Shown here piece by piece: positions 16,861 to 26,740 of a stretch of 64,000 nt of DNA. The notes under the pieces are model-generated. The model ran no database searches. It saw only the letters and a list, made by a program, of their open reading frames with translations, and was not told the DNA's origin. The stretch comes from Nodosilinea sp. WJT8-NPBG4. GTDB taxonomy: Bacteria > Cyanobacteriota > Cyanobacteriia > Phormidesmidales > Phormidesmidaceae. The stretch covers positions 1-64,000 of the forward strand of contig JAHHHQ010000028.1 in NCBI GenBank assembly GCA_019359285.1, in the 5' to 3' direction. A program made the position numbers and the translations under genes. The first letter of the stretch is position 1. Each line of letters begins with the position of its first letter.

Positions 16861-17245
16861 GGAGATGGAAATTCAATCTTCTTCGGACGTAGTTTTAGTT
16901 CGGCAAGCCGTGCGCCAGTTTGCCATTGAGCTGGGCTTTGGTTTAGTAGACCAAACCAAAATTGTCACCGCTGCCAGCGAGCTTGCCCGCAACACCCTGG
17001 ATTACGGAGGCGGGGGAACCGTCACGTTAGAAACGCTTCAGAACGGCGGGCGGCGGGGTCTCAGGCTCACCTTTGAAGACCAGGGGCCGGGCATTCCCGA
17101 TATTGAACTGGCGCTTAAGGATGGTTTCACCTCCGGTGGCGGCCTGGGGATGGGGTTGGGGGGTGCAAAACGGCTGGCCAACGAGTTTGAAATTGAGTCT
17201 GTGGTGGGAGAGGGAACGCGAATAATCATCGTACGCTGGAAGTAA
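16847..17245 (+). CDS. rsbT: RsbT-type serine/threonine protein kinase
   Basis: VRQAVRQFAIELGFGLVDQTKIVTAASELARNTLDYGGGG...DQGPGIPDIE...GGGLGMGLGGAKRLANEF; overlaps the end of rsbS. Confidence 0.92.
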   Translation: MQKIEEMEIQSSSDVVLVRQAVRQFAIELGFGLVDQTKIVTAASELARNTLDYGGGGTVTLETLQNGGRRGLRLTFEDQGPGIPDIELALKDGFTSGGGLGMGLGGAKRLANEFEIESVVGEGTRIIIVRWK

Positions 17246-17259
17246 TATGAGGGCATCAA

Positions 17260-18267
17260 TTGAATGAATCTATGGCGATCGCCGTCACCGAGCAGAGTCA
17301 AACGGGGGAGGCACGGCGAGCCTCTCTAGCGTTGGCCATGCGGCTTGGCTTTGAAGAAACCGAACGGGGCAAGGTGGGCCTTTTGGTAACCGAGGTGGCC
17401 AACAACCTCATTCGGCACGCCGGTCACGGAGTGGTTGTGCTGCGGGCGATCGCCCAAGACGACGTCATTGGTATCGAAGTTTTGGGGCTAGACCAAGGTT
17501 CTGGCATGGTGGATGTAGAGGAATGCCTGCAAGATGGCTTTTCTACCGCCGGAACATCAGGCAACGGGCTGGGCGCCATTCGCCGCCTCTCTGACTTCTT
17601 TGAAATTTACTCGCAGCCTAACAAGGGAACAGCGCTGCTTGCCCATATCTGGGCAAAATCTTCCCTTCATGCGTCACCCAAAATTATTGAAATTGGTGTA
17701 GTAGCGTTACCCAAGCTGGGCGAGGAGGTGTCAGGGGATGCCTGTGCCTGGGAAGGGGATGCTCACCGTCGCCTGTTTCTCGTGGTAGACGGGCTGGGGC
17801 ATGGTCCTGCGGCAGCCAGTGCGGCCTCAGCCGCTATTCGAGTGTTTCACGATCACCATCATCAGTCGCCCCAACGCATTGTCGAAGCGGCCCATGCGGC
17901 GTTACGCAGCACCCGAGGGGCAGCCCTGGCGATCGCCGAAATCAACTTTGAGCAGCAGACCGTTTGCTTTGCGGGCATTGGCAATATTGCGGCCAGCATT
18001 ACTTCTGCGACCGAACATCACAACTTGATGTCCTACAACGGCACCGTGGGCCATGAGGTTCGCAAGATTAAGGAGTTTACCTACCCCTGGTACCTCAACG
18101 GGCTGCTGACGATGCACTCCGACGGCATCAGTACCCAGTGGAATCTCGATCGCTACCCCGGCCTAAGTCAAAAGCATCCCAGCTTGATTGCTGGTGTGCT
18201 GCACCGTGATTTTCATCGTGAGCGCGATGATGTCACCATGTTGGCGGCGAAAGGAACCGGAGCATGA
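17260..18267 (+). CDS. HATPase (RsbT/W-like) fused to SpoIIE/RsbX-like PP2C phosphatase
   Basis: N-terminal HATPase motifs TEVANNLIRHAGHG and GNGLGAIRRLSDFFEIYS; C-terminal VSGDACAWEGDAHRRLFLVVDGLGHGPAAASAAS and ERDDVTMLAAK. Confidence 0.9.
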   Translation: MNESMAIAVTEQSQTGEARRASLALAMRLGFEETERGKVGLLVTEVANNLIRHAGHGVVVLRAIAQDDVIGIEVLGLDQGSGMVDVEECLQDGFSTAGTSGNGLGAIRRLSDFFEIYSQPNKGTALLAHIWAKSSLHASPKIIEIGVVALPKLGEEVSGDACAWEGDAHRRLFLVVDGLGHGPAAASAASAAIRVFHDHHHQSPQRIVEAAHAALRSTRGAALAIAEINFEQQTVCFAGIGNIAASITSATEHHNLMSYNGTVGHEVRKIKEFTYPWYLNGLLTMHSDGISTQWNLDRYPGLSQKHPSLIAGVLHRDFHRERDDVTMLAAKGTGA

Positions 18268-20393
18268 CCACCCTCTTCACCCTGGAAATTCACTACGAAC
18301 AGGATGTAGTGCAGGCACGACAGCGCACCCGCGAGTTGGCAGAACAACTGGGGTTTGACGGGCAAGATCAGGCGCGGCTGGCAACGGCTGTCTCAGAAAT
18401 TGCCCGCAATGCGTTTCAGTACGCCCAGGGTGGAACGGTGCAGTTTGGCTTAGAGAAAAGCCCGCAGACCTTTCTGATTCAGGTGCAAGATCAGGGCGGG
18501 GGCATTCCGCATCTGGGCGATGTTTTAGCGGGACGCTATCCGTCTTCTACCGGCATGGGGCTAGGCATCGTGGGCACGCGCCGGCTGATGGATATCTTTG
18601 AGATCGCATCGACCGAGCAGGGAACCACCGTAAGCATCGGCAAAGCCCTACCCAGGCGATCGCCCGTCTTCACAGACGCCCAGTTGCAACAGATTCGAGA
18701 TACCGTCGCGGGGCGATCGCCCCAAAACCCCTACGACGAAATCCAGCGGCAAAACCAGGAACTGCTGCGGGCCATGGCCGAACTCCGCAAGCGAGAGGAA
18801 GAGCTCACCCACCTAAACCGCGAGCTAGAAGACACCAATCGCGGCGTAATTGCCCTCTACGCCGAACTAGACGAGAAAGCCAGCTCCCTGCAACAGGCCA
18901 ATGAGCTAAAAACTCGCTTTCTTTCTAACATGAGCCACGAGTTTCGCACGCCGCTCAACTCGATTTTGTCCCTATCTCGCATGCTGCTGTCTCGGCTAGA
19001 TGGGGATCTATCCTCGGAGCAAGAAAAGCAGCTGACGTTCATTCAAAAGGCGGCCGATGGGTTGTCAGAGCTAGTGAACGATTTACTGGACTTAGCCAAG
19101 GTGGAAGCGGGCAAAACCGAGGTGAATCCCAGTTCCTTTGAAGTGAGTGACCTGTTTGCCACCCTGCGGGGCATGCTGCGTCCGCTGCTGGTGCAGGGTT
19201 CCTCGGTGTCGCTCGTGTTTGAAGAACCCGACGGCCTGCCCTCGCTCTATAGCGATGAGGGAAAAATCGCTCAAATCCTCAGAAACTTTATTTCGAACGC
19301 GCTCAAATTTACGGAGCAGGGAGAGGTGCGAGTCACCGCCGAGCAAGTCGGTCAGATGATTCAGCTCTCGGTGTCTGATACCGGCATTGGTCTTGCACCC
19401 GACGACCAGGAGCGCGTCTTTGAGGATTTTGTGCAGATTGAGTCTGACCTGCAAAAGCAGGTGAAAGGGACGGGGCTAGGCTTGCCGATATCGGCCAAGC
19501 TAGCAGAGCTAATGGGGGGCAGCGTTTCCGTTCAAAGTGAACTGGGTCAAGGGTCTACCTTTTCAGTCAGCATTCCGATCGCCTACCCCGAAGTGACAGA
19601 GCTGCCAGACTCACTGCAACCGATCACCTCCCTCAACCCCGCCTGCCTGCCCATTCTGGCGATCGAAGATCACATTGAAACACTCTTTATCTACGAGAAA
19701 CACCTGCAAGCGTCTCGGTATCAGCCGATCGCCACCCGCACCCTGGCTCAGGCCAGACAGGCCTTAGAGCAGCTTCAGCCAGCGGCGATCGTGCTAGACA
19801 TCCTGCTAGAAGGGCAAAACGGCTGGACATTCCTGCGCGAGCTGAAAAGCGATGAAGCAACCCGCAATATTCCCGTGTTGGTGATTACGGTCGTGGATAA
19901 CGAGAAACAGGCCGTTGCCCTAGGAGCCGATGGATTCCTGATTAAGCCTGTAGACCAATTGTCCTTGCTCACCAAGCTCAATACGCTAGTGGGCCAGGGC
20001 CAAGCTCAGAAACTCTTACTTATTGATGATGACCCAGCCTACCGGTATGTGATTAAACAGTTGTTGACCAATATTCCGCTACAGCTTTTAGAAGCGGCAA
20101 GTGGACGGGAAGGGCTGGCCGTGGCCGAGAGTGAACAACCCACAGCAATTCTGCTTGACTTGGAAATGCCAGAGCTGAGCGGGTTTGAAGCGCTTGAGCA
20201 GCTGCGGCACAACCCCGCTACCCAGTCCATCCCTGTTATCATCCACTCATCGACCCAGTTAGATTTAGAAACCCGGAGCCGTTTAGCTCAACAAGGTGTC
20301 GCTATCCTTTCGAAGGAGAAAACATCTCAAGCAGAAGCCGCCTCTCACCTTCGAGAAGCACTCGCTAAAGCCGGACTCGTTTTAGATGCTTGA
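18264..20393 (+). CDS. Hybrid sensor kinase: N-terminal RsbW/T-like HATPase + HisKA + HATPase_c + two receiver domains
   Basis: SEIARNAFQYAQGG / GMGLGIVGTRRLMD; FLSNMSHEFRTPLNSIL; GTGLGLPISAKLAELMGG; receivers AAIVLDILLEGQNGW and TAILLDLEMPELSGFE. Confidence 0.92.
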   Translation: MTTLFTLEIHYEQDVVQARQRTRELAEQLGFDGQDQARLATAVSEIARNAFQYAQGGTVQFGLEKSPQTFLIQVQDQGGGIPHLGDVLAGRYPSSTGMGLGIVGTRRLMDIFEIASTEQGTTVSIGKALPRRSPVFTDAQLQQIRDTVAGRSPQNPYDEIQRQNQELLRAMAELRKREEELTHLNRELEDTNRGVIALYAELDEKASSLQQANELKTRFLSNMSHEFRTPLNSILSLSRMLLSRLDGDLSSEQEKQLTFIQKAADGLSELVNDLLDLAKVEAGKTEVNPSSFEVSDLFATLRGMLRPLLVQGSSVSLVFEEPDGLPSLYSDEGKIAQILRNFISNALKFTEQGEVRVTAEQVGQMIQLSVSDTGIGLAPDDQERVFEDFVQIESDLQKQVKGTGLGLPISAKLAELMGGSVSVQSELGQGSTFSVSIPIAYPEVTELPDSLQPITSLNPACLPILAIEDHIETLFIYEKHLQASRYQPIATRTLAQARQALEQLQPAAIVLDILLEGQNGWTFLRELKSDEATRNIPVLVITVVDNEKQAVALGADGFLIKPVDQLSLLTKLNTLVGQGQAQKLLLIDDDPAYRYVIKQLLTNIPLQLLEAASGREGLAVAESEQPTAILLDLEMPELSGFEALEQLRHNPATQSIPVIIHSSTQLDLETRSRLAQQGVAILSKEKTSQAEAASHLREALAKAGLVLDA

Positions 20394-20402
20394 GGATGTG
20401 TA

Positions 20403-22415
20403 ATGTTTGAGCCCCGCGAAACCATCCTGCATATTGACGACAACGAAGCCAATCGTTACATCGTGAGGCGGATTTTGCAGAATGCAGGGTTTGCCGTCGT
20501 CGAGGCGGCCACGGGACTTGAAGGGTTAGAAGCGCTCGCTCTACATCAACCGGTGCTGGTCATCTTAGACGTAAGATTGCCGGATCTAAACGGCTTTGAA
20601 GTCTGTCGGCAGATCAAATCCGACCCGCAGACGCGCTTCGTGCCGGTACTGCATCTCTCCGCCAGCTTTGTTAAAAGTCAAGATAAGGCAGAAGGGTTAG
20701 ACAGCGGTGCTGACGGTTACCTGGCCCAGCCGGTCGAACCGATTGAACTCCTGGCGACGGTGCGATCGCTCCTCCGAGTTCGACAGGCAGAGGAGCTAGC
20801 GCTGATTTCAGCGCGGGAGTGGCAAACCACCTTTGATGCCATTAACGATAGTGTCTGCCTGCTCGATCAGCAGGGTAAAATTTTGCGCTGTAATCAGGCA
20901 ATAATGCGGCTTTTTGGTAAGCCTGCTGAAGAGATTTTAGGGCACGTCCACTATGAGTTAATGAATGGCATTTTGGGGGTGGGAGACGGCACCTGCTTTT
21001 ACAGTGCTAAAGAAACGCACCAGCGTCAAATGTTAGAACTGCAAAGTCAAGGACGCTGGTTTGCTAAAACAATGGACCCGGTTCTAAATGAGTTTGGCAC
21101 CTTCACCGGGGCCGTTCTAACTCTGGCAGATATTACAAACCGCAAGTCGATTGAGGATGAACGCAAGCAGGCAGAAATTATTCTGAAAGAGCGCAATCTA
21201 CGCCTAGATGCACTCTATGAAACAACTCGTGAGCAAGCAGATCAACTGCGGCAGGCCAATCGTATCAAAGACGAATTTTTAGCCGTGCTATCTCACGAGC
21301 TCAGGTCGCCCTTGAACCCCATTCTCGGCTGGGCAAGAATACTGCAAACGAAACAACAAGACGCCGCAAAAACGCAGTATGCGCTGGAAACAATTGAGCG
21401 AAACGCTCGATTACAAGCGCAACTAATCGAAGACTTGCTCGATGTTTCTCGCATCCTTCAGGGCAAGGTGAGTTTAAACACAATTCCGGTTAGTCTACCC
21501 TTCACGATTAAATCTGCGCTTGAGACTGTGCAGCTCGCGGCTGAAGCGAAATCCATTCAAATTGAGACTATCTTTGAACCCGAGGTTGGGCAAGTTCTAG
21601 GAGATTCTGGTCGCCTACAGCAGGTGATTTGGAATCTAATCTCCAACGCCGTTAAATTCACTCCCCAGGGTGGCAGCGTGCAGGTGCGGCTAGAGCAAAT
21701 TGAGGAAGTTGAAGAATACGCATTCCCACATCGCTCTGTTAGCCACGCTCAAATTACGGTCAGTGACACCGGCAAAGGCATCACCGCTAGCTTTTTGCCC
21801 TATGTCTTTGACTATTTCCGGCAGGCCGACAGCACAACGACTCGAAATTTTGGGGGGCTAGGGTTAGGGTTGGCGATCGTCAGCCACCTGGTTGAACTGC
21901 ATGGCGGCACCGTTCAGGCTGCGAGTTTAGGAGAAGGGCAAGGCTCAACCTTTATTGTGAGGCTTCCCGTTATTGATGCTTCAAAATCGCATTCAGATCA
22001 TCCCTCGGCTCACAATCATTCAGAGCTACATTTCAATGGATTGCGAGTGCTGTTTGCTGATGATGAAAGAGATTCACGAGAGCTAGTTGCTTTTTTGTTA
22101 GAGCAGCAGGGTGCAAAGGTTACTCAGGTAGAGTCGGCCCATGAAGCTTTAAATCAGTTGCAGCAATCAGAGTTTGATTTGCTCATTAGCGATATCGGCA
22201 TGCCCGATATGGACGGCTACGGATTGATTCGCCACATTAGGGAGCAATCGCCCGACCAGGGCAAAGACATTTTGGCGATTGCCATTACTGCCTATGCCGG
22301 AGAAAGTAATCAGCAGAAAGTGTTAGCAGCCGGATTTCAGCAACACATTACCAAACCGATTGAGCCAGAAACACTGTTAAAAACAATTTGGACGCTGGTG
22401 CAAAAAGAGAGTTGA
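20403..22415 (+). CDS. Hybrid histidine kinase: REC - PAS - HisKA - HATPase_c - REC
   Basis: ILHIDDNEANRYIVRRILQ; PAS-like DSVCLLDQQGKILRCN; FLAVLSHELRSPLNPILGW; GLGLGLAIVSHLVELHGG; C-terminal receiver DLLISDIGMPDMDGY. Confidence 0.93.
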   Translation: MFEPRETILHIDDNEANRYIVRRILQNAGFAVVEAATGLEGLEALALHQPVLVILDVRLPDLNGFEVCRQIKSDPQTRFVPVLHLSASFVKSQDKAEGLDSGADGYLAQPVEPIELLATVRSLLRVRQAEELALISAREWQTTFDAINDSVCLLDQQGKILRCNQAIMRLFGKPAEEILGHVHYELMNGILGVGDGTCFYSAKETHQRQMLELQSQGRWFAKTMDPVLNEFGTFTGAVLTLADITNRKSIEDERKQAEIILKERNLRLDALYETTREQADQLRQANRIKDEFLAVLSHELRSPLNPILGWARILQTKQQDAAKTQYALETIERNARLQAQLIEDLLDVSRILQGKVSLNTIPVSLPFTIKSALETVQLAAEAKSIQIETIFEPEVGQVLGDSGRLQQVIWNLISNAVKFTPQGGSVQVRLEQIEEVEEYAFPHRSVSHAQITVSDTGKGITASFLPYVFDYFRQADSTTTRNFGGLGLGLAIVSHLVELHGGTVQAASLGEGQGSTFIVRLPVIDASKSHSDHPSAHNHSELHFNGLRVLFADDERDSRELVAFLLEQQGAKVTQVESAHEALNQLQQSEFDLLISDIGMPDMDGYGLIRHIREQSPDQGKDILAIAITAYAGESNQQKVLAAGFQQHITKPIEPETLLKTIWTLVQKES

Positions 22416-22541
22416 TGTTGCAGAACTGGTGGTTGTGTCGCAAGAATAGGTGAAGGATAGAGTGGCTTCAGACCTCAACCTATGTATACCGACTGTTGGA
22501 GGGGTGATAGGTGCGATCGCTCGGCATCAGCTGTATAAAAG

Positions 22542-23099
22542 GTGTTGTTGAGGGCCGATGTGTTAACAACTTCTGAAAGATTCACAACGGAAAGGCTTGT
22601 TTTACGCCGCCCTCATCTCTCAGATGCAGAGGCAATCTTTGAGTACGCCAGCAATCCTAAAGTCATTCATTACATGGATTACTGCCCACGCACTGATGTC
22701 AGTGAGGTTATAAAATCTCTTCAGGATAAGTTTAAACAATGGGAATCAGGCAATTTCTCTTGGGTTCTTACAATCAAACCTGACGACCGACCCATCGGTA
22801 CAATCGCTTGTTGCGTAGAAGGTCATGCGGCTGATTTTGGTTATTTGCTAAATCAAAAATATTGGGGACAAGGATATGCAACAGAAGCGGCTATTGTTGT
22901 AGTGCAATGGGCTATCAGCCAGCCAGGAATTTATCGGGTTTGGGCAACTTGTGATACAGAAAACCTTGCGTCAGCACGAGTTTTAGAAAAGAGTGGTTTA
23001 GTGTGTGAAGGTAGGTTGCGCTGTTATCAGGTTCGCCCTAACATTTCAGCAATTCCTAGAGATGCGTTTATGTATGCTAAAGTGCGTGGCGCAGGCTAA
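22542..23099 (+). CDS. GNAT family N-acetyltransferase (RimJ/RimL-like)
   Basis: TERLVLRRPHLSDAEAIFEYASNPKVIHYM...YWGQGYATEAAIVVVQWA...NLASARVLEKSGLVCEGRLR; GTG start. Confidence 0.9.
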   Translation: MLLRADVLTTSERFTTERLVLRRPHLSDAEAIFEYASNPKVIHYMDYCPRTDVSEVIKSLQDKFKQWESGNFSWVLTIKPDDRPIGTIACCVEGHAADFGYLLNQKYWGQGYATEAAIVVVQWAISQPGIYRVWATCDTENLASARVLEKSGLVCEGRLRCYQVRPNISAIPRDAFMYAKVRGAG

Positions 23100-23153
23100 C
23101 ACATCACGACAGCGGACGGACAAAATCCCCTTGTAGGCTGCACTATAGCGCCA

Positions 23154-23603
23154 TCATGAGGATGCAGGTGGCGCTGCCTGAGGTTGGTCACAGACAAAGC
23201 GCAAGACGGCTGCTGCGCTACTGCCTGCCTGAGGTTGTGTCAACTGACCAGCGTCCCCATAGTTAATGCGCTGAATCTCCTGCCCATCCTGGTTGCGAGC
23301 AATGATTTGCCTGAGCCGAGAAACACCGCCTGCACAATCGACAGAGCGATACAGCATGGCACCATGAACTGGTTGCTCCAGCTCAACCCCGACAAAGGCG
23401 TTGTTCGGTTCAGGGAAGCTGCGATGTTCCCAGTACCAAACAGCTCCATCCCTAAATTGAATCGAGTTACGCTCTACCAGGAAGCGATCGCCCACAGCAT
23501 TGCGCGTTACCTCAACCCAGTCTACTGGAGTAGACTGAGCTAGCGCACCAGAAGCACCGATAGCAGAAGTAATCACGGCCAAACCAACAAGCAAAGTTTT
23601 CAT
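23154..23603 (-). CDS. Secreted surface-adhesin-E-like hypothetical protein
   Basis: Signal peptide MKTLLVGLAVITSAIGASGALAQ; small beta-rich domain with two Cys. Confidence 0.6.
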   Translation of the reverse strand: MKTLLVGLAVITSAIGASGALAQSTPVDWVEVTRNAVGDRFLVERNSIQFRDGAVWYWEHRSFPEPNNAFVGVELEQPVHGAMLYRSVDCAGGVSRLRQIIARNQDGQEIQRINYGDAGQLTQPQAGSSAAAVLRFVCDQPQAAPPASS

Positions 23604-23609
23604 AGGCTA

Positions 23610-24341
23610 CTAAGGATTAGGCTCAGGTTGAGTATCAGGCGCATCTTCAGAAGTGCGCGTGCGATACTGCTCAACATTTTGGATGGCTTGCTGAGCAAAG
23701 GAATTATCAGGGCGTTCGTCTAATGCTCGTTGAAAATAGAGCAGCGCGGTTTCATAATCGCGTTGCTCTGTGGCCGCATACCCTGCCGCCATATAGCGAT
23801 CAAACTCGGATGACTGGGGCGGCCGTTGTGTCGAAGACGGGGAGGATTGAGGCGCAGGCGTAGCCGCTGCTGCCGCCGTCCCTTGCTGCCCCTCATAGGC
23901 AGTCACAACCTTCTGCACATACTCTGCGATTTCAGAACTGTTGTACTGAGACGGGTCACCCCGCATCCACCAGGCAGCGGATCGCCGCACCGCCAGCATT
24001 TCATTGTTACCGCTAGCGCCATACTCCTCTTTCATTACATCCCGCATCACACAGGTCACAACCGAACGGGCAACGTCTGGGCTAGCCTCAAACTCAGTCG
24101 GTGAAAGCTCTCGACCAATGCACGATCTTGACCACCGAGGGATGTTTCCTGGCATAATCTGCCAGTCACTATAGAGCCCGTCATCGGCACGTCCCGTTTG
24201 AGGGGCTGCTTGACGAAGCGCCTCGACCAATGCTGCAACTTGGCGTTCTGAAACTTGTGCCTGGGCTGGTAGCGTTCCGACCGCTAGGATAACGCCAAGG
24301 CTGACGATTAGTTTGCCAATGGGTAGTCGCATAACTATCAT
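23610..24341 (-). CDS. Secreted TPR-like hypothetical protein
   Basis: Signal peptide; C-terminal YAATEQRDYETALLYFQRALDERPDNSFAQQAIQNV resembles TPR. Confidence 0.65.
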   Translation of the reverse strand: MIVMRLPIGKLIVSLGVILAVGTLPAQAQVSERQVAALVEALRQAAPQTGRADDGLYSDWQIMPGNIPRWSRSCIGRELSPTEFEASPDVARSVVTCVMRDVMKEEYGASGNNEMLAVRRSAAWWMRGDPSQYNSSEIAEYVQKVVTAYEGQQGTAAAAATPAPQSSPSSTQRPPQSSEFDRYMAAGYAATEQRDYETALLYFQRALDERPDNSFAQQAIQNVEQYRTRTSEDAPDTQPEPNP

Positions 24342-24785
24342 CTATCCCAAACTACTTCCCAGTGGATCTTACATTTATTACTTGAGGCTTGTCATTTATC
24401 GTTTGTTAGTTGTTTTTTATACAAGAGTAGGCATACCCCCCTGGATTAGCTTAGATATGGGTTTTGAGAGGAAAACATCAGGATTTGGAAGAGTTTCGGT
24501 TAATGAGAGGCGAGCTTACAGCAATCTGACAACTTGGGTGCAGCAGATTGACCGAAACCACTTGGGTAAGATGCAAAGAATCTGGCCACCACTGACCCAA
24601 ACCGTTATCAAATCTAGATCACACTGCCCTAATTCTCACAAGGCATAACCTAGGGGCGTTTGAGCAGCCTAGCCATAGACTTTATAACCTTCGCCCAGCC
24701 CCTCAAGATTGGGTGCGGGAAGCTGAAACTCCATTAGAATTCTTTCCCTCCACAGCGAATCAGCCCTCCACTTGCGCTGTAAGTG

Positions 24786-26405
24786 TTACAGCGAAGCTGT
24801 CACCGTTTCTCGCTGGGGGTGAATGGCTTGCCCGGTCTTCAGCGCCGTATGCAGCCGGTTGAGGGCGTGCAAATAGGCGTGGGCCGAAGCCACCACAATG
24901 TCGGTATTCGCCGCGTGACCCGAAAACACCCGGTCTTCGTAGCGAATACGAATAGTGACTTCGCCCAAGGCGTCAATGCCCTCGGTGACCGACTGCACCG
25001 AGAACTCGATCAGCTGGTTAGGAATATCCACCACTCGGTTAATGGCTTTGTAAACTGCATCCACCGGGCCTGTGCCGATCGCCGCATCCATCAGCTCTTG
25101 CCCATCAGGGGTGCGAATAGTGACGGTGGCGGTGGGCTTAGCGCTATCGCCACAGGAGACCTGCACCAGATCGAGGTGAAAGTGCTCCGGAGCCTGTTGG
25201 GTTTCGTCGTTGACGATCGACTCAATGTCCCAGTCGGTGATTTCTTTTTTCTTGTCGGCCAACTCTTTGAACCGCAAAAAGGCGCGGTTGAGGGCCTGGT
25301 CATCCAATTCGTAGCCTAGCTCTTGCAGGCGGGTGCGAAAGGCATTGCGGCCTGAGTGCTTGCCCAGTACGATCTGGTTGTTGGTCAGACCGATGGACTG
25401 GGCGTCCATAATTTCGTAGGTGAGCTTGTTTTTGAGCACGCCATCTTGGTGGATGCCGGATTCGTGGGCAAAGGCGTTGGCCCCCACGATCGCCTTGTTG
25501 GGCTGCACAAACATGCCGGTTAAATTCGACACCAGACGCGAAGTTTTGTAGATCTGGCGGGTGTCAATGTTAGTCAGCGGTTCCTCCGACTCGACGGCAC
25601 GACCCAGGAAAGGATTGTAGAAGGCGCGGCGCACGTGCATGGCCATCACCAGTTCTTCCAGAGCAGCGTTGCCCGCCCGCTCACCGATGCCGTTGATGGT
25701 GCATTCGAGTTGGCGCGCTCCAGCCTTCACCGCTTCGAGAAAGTTGGCCACCGCCAGGCCCAGGTCGTTGTGGCCATGGACAGAGATCACGGCCTGGTCG
25801 ATATTCGGCACATTGGCTTTGATGCCGCGAATTAGGTCGCCAAACTCAGTGGGAGTGAGGTAGCCGACGGTATCGGGGATATTGACGGTAGTGGCTCCGG
25901 CCGCGATCGCCGCCTCCAGCACCTGATACAAAAACTCGGGATCAGAGCGGCCCGCATCTTCGGGCGAAAACTCGATGTCGTCGGTAAAGGTCTTAGCGTA
26001 GGCCACCATCTCCGGAGCGATCGCCAGCACCTCTTCCCGGCTCTTGCGCAGCTTGTACTGCATGTGAATGTCGGAGGTGGCCAGAAACGTGTGGATGCGT
26101 CCCTTCACGGCGGGCTTAATCGCTTCCCCCGCTCGTTCAATATCGCCCTTGGTGGCGCGGGCCAGACCGCAGATGGTAGGGCCATTTTCGGTGCCGACTT
26201 CTCGGGCAATTTTCTGCACCGCCTCAAAGTCGCCAGGGCTGGCAAAGGGGAACCCCGCTTCGATGATGTCAACCCCCAGTCGGGCCAGCTGCTTCGCAAT
26301 CACTAGCTTCTCTTCGACATTGAGGGTGGCCCCAGGAGACTGCTCGCCGTCTCGCAGGGTGGTGTCGAAGATGAGAATGCGATCGGGGCTAGGCGGGTTG
26401 CTCAT
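24786..26405 (-). CDS. leuA: 2-isopropylmalate synthase
   Basis: [70 protein letters not shown]. Start corrected to 26405 (MSNPP) from the ORF-track 26510. Confidence 0.95.
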   Translation of the reverse strand: MSNPPSPDRILIFDTTLRDGEQSPGATLNVEEKLVIAKQLARLGVDIIEAGFPFASPGDFEAVQKIAREVGTENGPTICGLARATKGDIERAGEAIKPAVKGRIHTFLATSDIHMQYKLRKSREEVLAIAPEMVAYAKTFTDDIEFSPEDAGRSDPEFLYQVLEAAIAAGATTVNIPDTVGYLTPTEFGDLIRGIKANVPNIDQAVISVHGHNDLGLAVANFLEAVKAGARQLECTINGIGERAGNAALEELVMAMHVRRAFYNPFLGRAVESEEPLTNIDTRQIYKTSRLVSNLTGMFVQPNKAIVGANAFAHESGIHQDGVLKNKLTYEIMDAQSIGLTNNQIVLGKHSGRNAFRTRLQELGYELDDQALNRAFLRFKELADKKKEITDWDIESIVNDETQQAPEHFHLDLVQVSCGDSAKPTATVTIRTPDGQELMDAAIGTGPVDAVYKAINRVVDIPNQLIEFSVQSVTEGIDALGEVTIRIRYEDRVFSGHAANTDIVVASAHAYLHALNRLHTALKTGQAIHPQRETVTASL

Positions 26406-26648
26406 GGTGACTCCCACGGAGTAGACGATAGAGGGTGTTAGATCGACAGTAGATCGTTTTCCAGAAGCTAGCCATCGCAAGGCGATCCGGCTCTGGAACA
26501 GATCAGGCAAATGTATCGGTTCTAACTATTCTACCGGCACAAAGTCGGAATCGCTACGACTTAGCCTGAAACATTTTGAGCGATCGGTGACACAGCCGCT
26601 GCCGTCAGGCGAGTTTCTATCCAGTTAACCCCTAGCGTCCTTAGAAAC

Positions 26649-26698
26649 AGGCCTGCCCTGTCTGGTTCGATCGCGATCGAACCAGACAGGGCAGGCCT
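26649..26698. repeat. 50-bp perfect palindrome
   Basis: AGGCCTGCCCTGTCTGGTTCGATCG / CGATCGAACCAGACAGGGCAGGCCT, 25-bp arms with no mismatch, checked base by base. Confidence 0.95.
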
Positions 26699-26740
26699 AC
26701 GGGTAGCAAATGGCTCTAAAGCCCTACTCGTTGGAACTTG

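Noticed and set aside
24313-24648. 111-aa plus ORF in the intergenic region upstream of the secreted TPR-like gene
   Set aside because: No recognisable features, overlaps the start of the convincing minus-strand gene, irregular composition.
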